NCBI RefSeq assembly: GCF_036781485.1
Contig: NZ_DAIQAX010000012.1
Span: 9,269 to 40,985 of the forward strand
DNA length: 31,717 nucleotides
From: Thermocrinis sp.
Lineage (GTDB): Bacteria; Aquificota; Aquificia; Aquificales; Aquificaceae
Direction of reading: 5' to 3'
The notes beneath the pieces were generated by a model that did not search any database, was not told the origin of the DNA, and saw only the letters and a list, made by a program, of their open reading frames with translations. The position numbers and the translations under genes were made by a program. This document shows, in pieces, positions 16,090-23,362 of the stretch (position 1 is the stretch's first letter; every line of letters starts with the position of its first letter).

Positions 16090-17802
16090 ATGGAAAAATC
16101 AAGAGTTGAAAAGCTAAGCAGGATTAAAGAGCAGAACTACGCCTATCCTTACTCATACGACATAAGCGACAACCTTGGGAACATAAGGAAGAAATACGAA
16201 AAAGATCCCCCACCTGGCAAAAGAGTTAGGATAAGGGGAAGGATAAAGAGAATATCAAAACAGGATCAGTTTTTTGTTGTAAGACTGGAGGATTTGGAAG
16301 CTAAGGTAGAAATGTGGGTTAGAACCAGTCATCAACTTGAACAGGGTAAAGAGGTAATTTTAGAGGGAACCCTACGCAGGATTGATGGTAATCTCTTTTT
16401 AGATGAAGCTGAACCTTTAGAAGGGGATTGTTTAAGGGTTTTGGATGTAAAAAGGGAGTACGACCTTGAGCCGGAGCGTGAGGAGGTTTCGGTAGCTGGA
16501 AGAGTGGTAACTTTGCGTCCTATGGGAAAAGCTACCTTCGCCCACATTCAGGATGCTACGGGAAAGCTTCAGATATACGTAAAACAAGATCTGTTGGGAG
16601 AAAAATCTTTCAAAGAGTTTGAAGATATAGTGGATCCAGGGGACATAATAGGAGTTAAAGGGTATCTTTTTAGAACAAACGCCGGAGAGCTTACGGTAGA
16701 AGTAAGAGATTGGAAACTGCTTGCCAAAAGCTTGCATCCGCTACCCGAAAAGTGGCATGGTCTAAAAGATGTGGAAGTAAGATACAGGCAAAGATACTTA
16801 GACCTAATAGCCAACGAGGAAAGCAGAAGGATATTTTCTTTAAGAAGCAAGCTAATATCTGAGCTTAGAAAATTTTTGGATTCCAAAGGTTTTATTGAGG
16901 TAGAAACCCCCATACTTCAGCCTATAGCCTCTGGAGCAAATGCAAAACCGTTTATTACCTATCACAACTACCTTGAGCAGAACCTGTACCTTAGGATAGC
17001 TCCAGAGCTCTACCTAAAACGCCTCGTTGTAGGGGGATTTAACAAGGTTTATGAAATAGGCAAGAACTTCCGCAACGAAGGAGTGGACACCACCCACAAC
17101 CCTGAATTTACTATGCTTGAGTTTTACTGCGCCTATTGGGACTACAACAATCTTATGTCTTTTACTGAGGAGCTTCTTTCTTATCTTCTGAACAGCTTAG
17201 TAGAAAGCCTTAAGATAACGTATCAAGGTAGGGAATTGGACTTTACCCCACCCTACAAACGTTATCACTATTTCCAACTTTTAGAAGAAAAAACTGGTAA
17301 GGATAAGGAATTCTTCTTGAGGGATGTGGAGGGGCTTAGAAAGTTAGCTATGGAGCTTAGAATACCAAAGGCTGAAATATTAACTCACGCCAAGCTTATA
17401 GACAAAGTTTTTGACGTGCTGGTGGAGGATGAACTTTGGGGTCCGTGCTTCGTGGTAGACTTTCCTAAGATACTCTCCCCTCTTGCAAGGACGCACAGAC
17501 AGGATCCAGATTTGGTGGAGAGGTTTGAGCTTTTCGTGGCGGGCAAAGAGATAGCCAACGCGTATACGGAGTTAAACGATCCCTTTGAACAAAGGGAAAG
17601 GTTTTTAGAGCAGTTAAAGGAAAAGGAAATGGGAGACGAGGAAGCGATGGCTATGGACGAGGACTTTATAAGGGCTTTGGAGTACGGTATGCCACCAACA
17701 GCTGGGGAGGGTATAGGAATAGACAGACTGGTTATGCTTTTGGCAGACGTAGATTCTATAAGAGAAGTTATACTCTTCCCTGCCCTCAGACAGAAGCTAT
17801 GA
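16090..17802 (+). CDS. lysS: Lysyl-tRNA synthetase, class II, with extra N-terminal OB-fold
   Basis: Charges tRNA-Lys. 570 residues against about 500 in most bacteria. The usual start (YAYPYSYDISDNLGNIRKKY) is followed by an extra OB-like segment at about residues 42-118 (RVRIRGRIKRISKQDQFFV to LRVLDVKRE). Then comes the standard anticodon-binding OB-fold (VSVAGRVVTLRPMGKATFAHIQD) and the class II core with motif 2 NFRNEGVDTTHNPEFTMLE and motif 3 GEGIGIDRLVMLL. My recollection is that Aquifex LysRS is similarly long, so this is a lineage trait and not a fusion artefact. purN follows with a 4-nt overlap. Confidence 0.95.
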   Translation: MEKSRVEKLSRIKEQNYAYPYSYDISDNLGNIRKKYEKDPPPGKRVRIRGRIKRISKQDQFFVVRLEDLEAKVEMWVRTSHQLEQGKEVILEGTLRRIDGNLFLDEAEPLEGDCLRVLDVKREYDLEPEREEVSVAGRVVTLRPMGKATFAHIQDATGKLQIYVKQDLLGEKSFKEFEDIVDPGDIIGVKGYLFRTNAGELTVEVRDWKLLAKSLHPLPEKWHGLKDVEVRYRQRYLDLIANEESRRIFSLRSKLISELRKFLDSKGFIEVETPILQPIASGANAKPFITYHNYLEQNLYLRIAPELYLKRLVVGGFNKVYEIGKNFRNEGVDTTHNPEFTMLEFYCAYWDYNNLMSFTEELLSYLLNSLVESLKITYQGRELDFTPPYKRYHYFQLLEEKTGKDKEFFLRDVEGLRKLAMELRIPKAEILTHAKLIDKVFDVLVEDELWGPCFVVDFPKILSPLARTHRQDPDLVERFELFVAGKEIANAYTELNDPFEQRERFLEQLKEKEMGDEEAMAMDEDFIRALEYGMPPTAGEGIGIDRLVMLLADVDSIREVILFPALRQKL

Positions 17803-18449
17803 ACATAGGTGTTTTGGTTTCTGGCAGAGGTAGCAACCTTCAGGCACTTATAGACGCTTACAAGGCGGGAAAGATAGAAGGTAGCATAGCCCTCGTTATC
17901 TCAGACAATCCCAACGCCTACGCCATAGAAAGGTGCAAAAGACACGGTATTCCTTACCAGATAGTCCTAAGGCAAGACTTTACGAGCAAAAAAGATTTTG
18001 AGAGGGAGATGGTAAGGCTACTAAAAGAGAGAGAGGTGGAGTTGGTTGTCCTTGCAGGGTTTATGAGGGTTCTCTCTAAGGAGTTTTTAGATGCCTTTCC
18101 TATGAGAGTTATAAACATTCATCCTTCTTTAATACCAGCCTTTCAGGGACTAAATGCCCAAAAGCAAGCTTTAGATTACGGCGCTAAAATCACCGGATGC
18201 ACGGTTCATTTTGTTTCTCAGGAGCTTGACAACGGGCCAGTTATAATCCAGGCATGCGTTCCAATAACGCCGGAAGATACGGAGGATAGTCTTTCGGAGA
18301 AAATACTTAAGTTTGAGCATAAGATCCTTCCTCAGGCGGTAAAGTGGATTTCAGAAGGAAGGGTAAAGATAGACGGCAGAAAAGTGGTGGTGGAGGGAGC
18401 TGTGTATGGCACCCTCCCAGTAAATCCGATGTTAGAATATTCTTTCTGA
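17799..18449 (+). CDS. purN: Phosphoribosylglycinamide formyltransferase
   Basis: Formylates GAR with 10-formyl-THF, step three of purine synthesis. 216 residues. Seen are the N-terminal phosphate loop VSGRGSNLQALI, the catalytic Asn/His in INIHPSLIPAFQG, and the Asp of LDNGPVI. It overlaps lysS by 4 nt. purC lies 850 nt downstream on the other strand, so two purine steps are close but not co-transcribed. Confidence 0.95.
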   Translation: MNIGVLVSGRGSNLQALIDAYKAGKIEGSIALVISDNPNAYAIERCKRHGIPYQIVLRQDFTSKKDFEREMVRLLKEREVELVVLAGFMRVLSKEFLDAFPMRVINIHPSLIPAFQGLNAQKQALDYGAKITGCTVHFVSQELDNGPVIIQACVPITPEDTEDSLSEKILKFEHKILPQAVKWISEGRVKIDGRKVVVEGAVYGTLPVNPMLEYSF

Positions 18450-18477
18450 ATACTTTTACTATAAAGAAGGTGGTGGT

Positions 18478-18870
18478 ATGTGGAAAAAGTTAAGAGACCC
18501 CCTTATAGTATTTGCAGTAGCTGGTTGGTTTTTCTTTTTAAACTCAAGCCCTGCTTTGGCTGGTCTGGTAGAGTCTAAGCCTGCCACTGAGGAGCTTAAA
18601 AACATAAACAGAGAAGAGGAAATAAGAAAAATACAAAGAGCCCTGGAGAGCAAGATAGTTCAAGAAAAGCTAAAGGCTTATGGTCTTAGTAAAGAAGAGA
18701 TAGAAAAAAAGCTGTCGGAGATGGACGATCATCAGATTCACATGCTGGCAAAGGTTTCCGAAAAGGTTTTGGCGGGAGGGGACCTGGGTTTAGTTATAGC
18801 GGTTTTGCTAATAGCCATACTTTTGGTTATACTGCTGAAGCTTCTCAACAAGGAAATAATCATAAGGTAA
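18478..18870 (+). CDS. PA2779-family secreted or membrane-anchored protein
   Basis: 130 residues with a good ribosome site (AAGGTGGTGG). A signal peptide (about 1-28, ending SSPALA) precedes a charged helical region (to about 95) with LKAYGLSKEEIEKKLSEMDD, then a C-terminal membrane helix at about 100-122 and a short cytoplasmic end. This layout matches the PA2779 family, which is regularly paired with a PA2778-type cysteine peptidase; the peptidase follows directly. A perfect -1 slippery heptamer (A AAA AAG, 18705-18711) lies in frame within the gene and may lead ribosomes into the peptidase frame. Confidence 0.7.
   Translation: MWKKLRDPLIVFAVAGWFFFLNSSPALAGLVESKPATEELKNINREEEIRKIQRALESKIVQEKLKAYGLSKEEIEKKLSEMDDHQIHMLAKVSEKVLAGGDLGLVIAVLLIAILLVILLKLLNKEIIIR
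18705..18711 (+). promoter_or_regulatory. Candidate -1 ribosomal frameshift site (A AAA AAG)
   Basis: The heptamer is read GAA AAA AAG in the upstream gene, the same phase and sequence as the E. coli dnaX site. The -1 frame has its last stop at 18690-18692, just before the heptamer, and is then open to 19301. A purine-rich AAAGAAGAGA just upstream could act as the stimulatory Shine-Dalgarno-like element. A possible stem TCGGA/TCCGA (18715-18719 with 18757-18761) is weak. Confidence 0.4.
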
Positions 18871-19301
18871 TCCTTCCTGTTCCCTTCGTAAAACAGCGGG
18901 ATCAGTTCTGCGGTCCCGCTTCTCTAAGCAGTGTTCTTGGCTATTACGGTCTTAGCATATACCAAGACACCATAGCAAAGGATGTTTATATTCCCAAGTT
19001 GAAGGGAGCTTTGATTACGGACCTTGAAAACTACGCAAAAAAACTTGGCTTTAAAACAGAACTTTTTAAGGGGGACCAAAAAACTATTAAAGACTACATA
19101 AGCAAGGGTGTGCCAGTGATCGTGCTTGTAGATTTTGGACTGTTATTTACAAGCGTACCTCACTATTTGGTTATAATCGGGTTTGACGGCAGGGGCTTTT
19201 ATGTCCACACCGGATACGAAGCTGAAAAGTTTTATTCCTTTGAGGAGCTGGATAGGGTGTGGCGCAGGATGGGAAGGGTTGGATTGGCAATTTATCGCTG
19301 A
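18711..19301 (+). CDS. PA2778-family C39-like cysteine peptidase, start unresolved (frameshift product or frameshifted gene)
   Basis: A papain-like peptidase domain: VPFVKQRDQFCGPASL with the nucleophile Cys codon at 18909-18911, His in SVPHYLVIIGFDG and Asp in the same stretch. The frame has no ATG, GTG or TTG from 18693 until a TTG at 18999, which is well past the catalytic cysteine. A normal start therefore cannot make an active enzyme. Translation entering by a -1 shift at 18705-18711 would yield a 274-residue fusion carrying the signal peptide of the upstream protein and a Gly/Ser-rich linker. The alternatives are an indel in the genome or assembly, or an unusual start codon. The 3' end overlaps purC tail to tail by 10 nt. 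Confidence 0.6.
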   Translation, partial: AVGDGRSSDSHAGKGFRKGFGGRGPGFSYSGFANSHTFGYTAEASQQGNNHKVILPVPFVKQRDQFCGPASLSSVLGYYGLSIYQDTIAKDVYIPKLKGALITDLENYAKKLGFKTELFKGDQKTIKDYISKGVPVIVLVDFGLLFTSVPHYLVIIGFDGRGFYVHTGYEAEKFYSFEELDRVWRRMGRVGLAIYR

Positions 19302-19990
19302 ATTTTCTCCAAGATTTTCCTGTATCCTTCCATCAGGTCTCCCAAGTCGAACCTGAACCTGTCTTTGTCTAACTTCTCCTTAGTTTTTGCATCCCAAAGC
19401 CTACAAGTGTCGGGTGATATTTCATCTATAACAGCTATACTTCCATCAGGCAGTATACCAAATTCCAGCTTGAAGTCAACGAGAATAAGACCACAGGAGT
19501 GGAAAAAGTCTTTTAATACCTCATTTACCTGAAGGGCTATCCTTTCCATCTCCTCTATTTGTTCTTCTGTAGCCAAAGAAAGCATCAAGGCATGGGACTT
19601 ACAGATCAATGGATCATGAAGCCCGTCGTTTTTGTAAAATAGCTCCACCAAAGGTTTTTTAAGCTCTATACCTTCCGCAAGCCCAAGCCTTTTGCATATG
19701 CTTCCTGCGGTTATGTTCCTGACCACCACCTCAAGGTCAAACCTCTTTGCTCTCCAAACGAGCATTTCTCTATCGGACAGCTTTTTTATGAAGTGGGTTT
19801 TTATGTTGTGCTTTTCAAGAAGTTCAAAGAGTATGCTGGATATGGTATTGTTTATAGCTCCCTTTCCTTCCACTTGGGCTTTTTTTGTTGCGTCAAAAGC
19901 GGTGGTGCTATCTTTGAAAAAAACAATCAGTTTTTGCTCGTCTTCTGTAGCATAAACTATCTTAGCCTTCCCTTCGTATAGTTTATTCAT
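19292..19990 (-). CDS. purC: Phosphoribosylaminoimidazole-succinocarboxamide synthase
   Basis: Joins aspartate to CAIR in purine synthesis. 232 residues, usual bacterial length. Seen are the N-terminal LYEGKAKIVYATED, FKDSTTAFDATKK, VVRNITAGSICKR, and VIDEISPDTCRLWD near the end. The start at 19990 lies 1 nt from the palindromic promoter core shared with the CRISPR operon, so the message should be leaderless or nearly so. Confidence 0.96.
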   Translation of the reverse strand: MNKLYEGKAKIVYATEDEQKLIVFFKDSTTAFDATKKAQVEGKGAINNTISSILFELLEKHNIKTHFIKKLSDREMLVWRAKRFDLEVVVRNITAGSICKRLGLAEGIELKKPLVELFYKNDGLHDPLICKSHALMLSLATEEQIEEMERIALQVNEVLKDFFHSCGLILVDFKLEFGILPDGSIAVIDEISPDTCRLWDAKTKEKLDKDRFRFDLGDLMEGYRKILEKIQR

Positions 19991-19991
19991 A

Positions 19992-20008
19992 TGTGTTATA
20001 ATAACACA
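19992..20008. promoter_or_regulatory. Perfect palindrome TGTGTTAT-A-ATAACACA, divergent promoter/operator of purC and the CRISPR operon
   Basis: Two exact 8-bp arms flank one central base and fill the space between the purC ATG (19990) and an ATG at 20009. The plus-strand -10 TATAAT (19997-20002) and a minus-strand TATTAT/TATAAC lie inside it. I see no good -35 for the plus strand. The symmetry suits a dimeric repressor or a self-symmetric divergent promoter. TGTG/CACA ends are common in dimeric regulator sites, but no regulator can be named. Confidence 0.55.
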
Positions 20009-20022
20009 ATGGAGGGAGAGTT

Positions 20023-20433
20023 TTGCTGTGGTCTCTGATAAGGAGTTTGATTTTAGAGAAAAAGAAGTCAGAGGGGAGAAGGTTTTTGGGGATCTTCAAT
20101 CAGAATCATCTGAGAATCCTTGAGGAGTATTTGAAAACAGACTTTGGCTCTCATAAAAGGAAAAGTAGACCTTTCGTAGGTTACTACTTTGGAAAATGGT
20201 TCTATGTATGTCCTTTGACAGCGTCAGAAAAGGATCAAACTAAGAGAGTGGATCTAAATCTTTGCGATAAAAAAGGATGCAATTTTAACTTCCAAAAAAT
20301 GTCTTACATCTTTTATGACAGAAAAAATAAAGGCTTTTATCTGTATCAACTTCCAAAGGACCTTATAAAAGGGTATTCCTTTTGCGGTTATTGTAAAGAT
20401 TTAGAACACATAGACAAACTGCAGGTGATATAG
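20023..20433 (+). CDS. Uncharacterised 136-aa protein heading the CRISPR operon, possibly MazF/PemK-like
   Basis: The start is a TTG with a strong ribosome site (GGAGGGAGAG at 20011-20020). A basic helical N-terminus (to about 45) is followed by RKSRPFVGYYFGKWFYVCPL, which resembles the MazF/PemK pattern of RP-hydrophobic strand-CPLT. The C-terminal half has CDKKGC and FCGYC, possibly a metal site. It lies 2 nt from the sigma-like gene, so it belongs to the same transcript. The neighbouring CalpT also has a MazF-like fold, so this could be a relative, a second antitoxin/anti-sigma-type partner or a protease substrate. MazF relatedness is a visual judgement and is not certain. Confidence 0.6.
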   Translation: MLWSLIRSLILEKKKSEGRRFLGIFNQNHLRILEEYLKTDFGSHKRKSRPFVGYYFGKWFYVCPLTASEKDQTKRVDLNLCDKKGCNFNFQKMSYIFYDRKNKGFYLYQLPKDLIKGYSFCGYCKDLEHIDKLQVI

Positions 20434-20435
20434 AT

Positions 20436-21098
20436 ATGGATTACAAAGAGCTGTTGATCAAGTTTTCGGAAGGGAAAGAAACGCCTAAAGAAAGGGAATT
20501 TTTAAAAAACACCATTGGAAAGTTTGTAAGACAGAGAGGAAAGGAAGAAAGCTTTAAGAGACGCTGGGGTGACGATTACGTGAAGGATCTGCTTTCAGAA
20601 ATAAGGATAAGAATTATTTCCAGAAAAAAGTTTTTAGAGGAGAGGGCTTTTGTAAATTGGAAGTATTTTTTAAGCATAATCAATTCATGTTTAATAGAAT
20701 TCTACCAAGAGTTGAGAAGTTCACAAGAGGTTCCCTATGAGAAAGTAAGAAATCCTAAAACGGAAGAGAACAATAGAAGCGTAGAAGAAACTGATATCTT
20801 TGCCTATGAAGAAAACGTAGAAGAAAAAATTGAAGCTGAAGAATTCTATGAGAATATGTTAAGATTCTTAGAAGAAAGGGACTATCCCATCCTTTGCTAT
20901 TATCTTTGTAAAGAGTTTCAAAAAGATTGTAAAAAGCCGGAGGGTCTTTCGGAGGCAAACCTATACAAACGCTGGGAAAGGTTGAAGAAAAAGTTAAGAG
21001 ACTATCTAACCTATGAGCCTTCTGCTGAGGCGATGAAATACTTTATTGATAGGTTTTTGTCAGAAGTATGTAAAAAGCTTGGTTATATACTAAACTAA
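20436..21098 (+). CDS. calpS: Sigma-70/ECF-like factor of the CRISPR-Lon cascade (CalpS-like)
   Basis: 220 residues. Residues about 25-95 read as a sigma region 2 (DDYVKDLLSEIRIRII, then FVNWKYFLSIINSCLIEFYQEL, the usual 'dl.qe..lri...f..yl..i..n...d' pattern). An acidic linker follows. Residues about 137-195 resemble region 4 (FLEERDYPILCYYL to LSEANLYKRWERLKKKLRDYL), with an extra helix at the end. In the known CalpL-T-S system an ECF-like sigma factor is held inactive by CalpT and freed when CalpL cuts CalpT; position next to calpT and calpL supports that role. Divergence is high, so promoter specificity cannot be guessed. Confidence 0.68.
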   Translation: MDYKELLIKFSEGKETPKEREFLKNTIGKFVRQRGKEESFKRRWGDDYVKDLLSEIRIRIISRKKFLEERAFVNWKYFLSIINSCLIEFYQELRSSQEVPYEKVRNPKTEENNRSVEETDIFAYEENVEEKIEAEEFYENMLRFLEERDYPILCYYLCKEFQKDCKKPEGLSEANLYKRWERLKKKLRDYLTYEPSAEAMKYFIDRFLSEVCKKLGYILN

Positions 21099-21111
21099 GA
21101 GGTGAATAGTC

Positions 21112-21945
21112 ATGATGGTGGATCTTGAGGAGCTCAAAATCTCTTTGAGGATGTATAAAAGCTGTCTGGGAGATGGAAAGTTCAAAGTAAAAGAAGAAAA
21201 AAGGGTGCCTGTGGAAGTGGGGCAGGTGCGAGTCCTTTTCTGGATTCCAGAGGAATACGTGCTGGTTTATCATGTGGAAGAGGAAGGACTTGTCCATGCA
21301 GTTCCGCTCACAATCTGGACAGATTTAACTACTACCTCGCTAAGAATTCGCTTAAGAAGCAGCCTTGATAATAGCCCAAAGACACTTGCTCCCTTACCTT
21401 TTGACGTCTATCTAAGAAGAGAGGTTCTGGAAGAGGAAAGCTTACCAATTTACATAGTAAGAAAAGATACAGTGGAAAAGGTCCTAAGGGCAGTGGAGCG
21501 TGCCCCTGTGCGAACTGCTATTAAACCGAGTTGGGAGTTCGTAAAATTGGTCTGGAAGCGCTATGGTGAGCTAACTTTGGGGAGCATTTTAGCTACTCAT
21601 ATACAAAGAGAGCAACAGGCAGAGGAAGAAGAGCAAAAAGCCATAATAGTCTATTATCCTGCCTTTTTATATCAAAAACACTACCGTACACTACAAGCAT
21701 ACCAACGGGCTGCAAGCACAAACGCTCTAAGAGGAAAAGATTGGTTGGGCGTAGTTGAAGAAGGTAAAGCAGTTATATATCTACCCGAAGAGTACGAAGG
21801 AAGGAAGGTAAGAATAAAACTCTTTGACAGTGTGCTATACGAGGGAGAGGGGGCCAGCAAGCTAATCATTGAGAATTTGCCCTCGGAGCTCAAATCCCAC
21901 GAATACTTGGAGGAGCACCTAAATGTGGAAATTCTGGGAGATTGA
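21112..21945 (+). CDS. calpT: CalpT-like MazF-fold protein, probable protease substrate and sigma inhibitor
   Basis: 277 residues (about 32 kDa). Residues about 33-130 look like a MazF-type beta barrel (VGQVRVLFWIPEEYVLVYHV, VHAVPLTIW). A helical linker with an acidic patch (EEEE) leads to a hinge around residues 190-210, and a small C-terminal domain (about 212-277) follows. CalpT of the characterised system is cut into about 23 and 10 kDa pieces. A cut near QRA-AST (Ala200-Ala201) would give the same sizes (inference). A ribosome site GAGGTGA precedes the first ATG by 6 nt. The last 23 nt overlap calpL, whose ribosome site lies inside this gene. Confidence 0.68.
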   Translation: MMVDLEELKISLRMYKSCLGDGKFKVKEEKRVPVEVGQVRVLFWIPEEYVLVYHVEEEGLVHAVPLTIWTDLTTTSLRIRLRSSLDNSPKTLAPLPFDVYLRREVLEEESLPIYIVRKDTVEKVLRAVERAPVRTAIKPSWEFVKLVWKRYGELTLGSILATHIQREQQAEEEEQKAIIVYYPAFLYQKHYRTLQAYQRAASTNALRGKDWLGVVEEGKAVIYLPEEYEGRKVRIKLFDSVLYEGEGASKLIIENLPSELKSHEYLEEHLNVEILGD

Positions 21946-23362
21946 ATTACCACACTTTCAAACCCTTCTAAGAAGCGGAAAGCTTGATGACAAGATGGAT
22001 GAGCTATACAACCAATTTTGGGGGCTTCCACACTCTCACCAATATGAGTTGATTGCATACTCAAAAGAGAAAAGCGTATTCCCGTCCGTAGAAACCTTTA
22101 GAGAGGTCTTCAAAGTTTCAAAAGAAAGCGTAAAGGAATTTTTCAGGGCAGAGTACAGAACCTTTAGATTTCCCGTAGTTTCCAGCGAGGGCAAAGGGGA
22201 ACTTGTGAATGCACTAGTCATTAAAAATCTCAAGGAAGTTATAACTAACCTGAAGGAAATAAAAAGACACCTCAACCCAATAAGGGAATTTCTCAAAGGG
22301 GGCTTTGCGGTATTTTTTGACAGAGAATTTGCGGGGGCAAGCTTTCAACTAGCTACAGTCTTGAACCTTTATGTGGAAAACCTGCCAGAGGATGCCCTCT
22401 TTACAGGAGCGATAGACAAAAAGGGAAACATAAAATCTGTGAATGGTATTGAAGAAAAGAAAAGGTTGACAAAGGAGTTAGGCTTAAGGCTTGTGGAACC
22501 TTACCACTTCAACACCGTTGATGAGATAAAACAGCTGCTTGATGCGGAGAGCTATCAGATACCCATTTACATCACAAAAACCCAAGATAGGTGGGAAGGG
22601 GAGTTCAAAAGCTTCTTAAAGGCTACAGGTATTTCGGAAGATTACCTTAAAAAGCTTGAGGTGTTAATAGGCTTGGAAACAAAGCCTATAATAACAGGGC
22701 AGCTTAACCAAGAGGCGTGGGAGCACGTCTTAAGAGAGTTCTGGAAGAAGTTTAAGGAAACTGAAAGGAAACTTCACAGCAAGGAAAGATGGCACATAGC
22801 CATAAATGGTCCTTCTGTCCTTGCCTTTGCCTTAGGCGTGCTCTTTGGCAGTCAAAAGCCTTTTGTTTTTTATCACTATCAAAACAACGCTTACCATCCT
22901 ATATTCGTGGATAATGTAAGAGAGCTAAAAGAAAGAAAAGAAAACTTGGAAAAGATTGAATATCGCTTTGAAAAGGGGGGAGAAAATCTTGTGGTGATGC
23001 TCTCCTTTGCCCATCATGAGATGGAAGGCGATGTGAAAAATTACATCTCCAAAGAGTTGGAAAATCCCTCATACCTCATCCTCAGGGCAAAGGGTGGTGG
23101 CAACATCCAAGTGGAAGATATGAAAGAGGTGGCAAAAGAAAGTGCAAGCGTAATACAAAACTTGAGAAAGGAGAACACTTTTGAGAACTTCCACTTTTTC
23201 ATCTCCACACCTGTACCAATAGCCTTTATGGTAGGGCTTAGCTTTGGACACTACGGAGAGGGCTATCTTTACAACTACAGCGGGGGGACATACGAACCTG
23301 TTGTATCCTTTTCCTTCTTAAAAGCACTAAGGGAGGGAAAGTATGAAAAAGCTTACCTTTGA
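21923..23362 (+). CDS. calpL: CalpL: Lon-type protease with C-terminal SAVED domain, cyclic-oligoadenylate activated
   Basis: 479 residues. A helical N-terminal part (to about 100) precedes a Lon peptidase domain with nucleophile Ser140 (REFAGASFQLATV) and general-base lysine at about 179 (SVNGIEEKK), matching the Lon Ser-Lys dyad spacing. The C-terminal half is a SAVED sensor made of two CARF-like repeats: WHIAINGPSVLAFALGVLFG with YHPIF, and FHFFISTPVPIAFMVGLSFG with YEPVV. In the characterised system, cyclic tetra-adenylate makes the protease assemble and cut CalpT. The site GGAGGAG at 21909-21915 is 7 nt from the ATG. The end overlaps cmr1 by 20 nt, tying the protease to the Cmr operon. 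Confidence 0.82.
   Translation: MWKFWEIELPHFQTLLRSGKLDDKMDELYNQFWGLPHSHQYELIAYSKEKSVFPSVETFREVFKVSKESVKEFFRAEYRTFRFPVVSSEGKGELVNALVIKNLKEVITNLKEIKRHLNPIREFLKGGFAVFFDREFAGASFQLATVLNLYVENLPEDALFTGAIDKKGNIKSVNGIEEKKRLTKELGLRLVEPYHFNTVDEIKQLLDAESYQIPIYITKTQDRWEGEFKSFLKATGISEDYLKKLEVLIGLETKPIITGQLNQEAWEHVLREFWKKFKETERKLHSKERWHIAINGPSVLAFALGVLFGSQKPFVFYHYQNNAYHPIFVDNVRELKERKENLEKIEYRFEKGGENLVVMLSFAHHEMEGDVKNYISKELENPSYLILRAKGGGNIQVEDMKEVAKESASVIQNLRKENTFENFHFFISTPVPIAFMVGLSFGHYGEGYLYNYSGGTYEPVVSFSFLKALREGKYEKAYL

Noticed and set aside
18999..19301. Peptidase gene starting at the TTG at 18999
   Set aside because: This would remove the catalytic cysteine and the conserved VPFVKQRDQFCGPASL, which are encoded upstream in the same frame.
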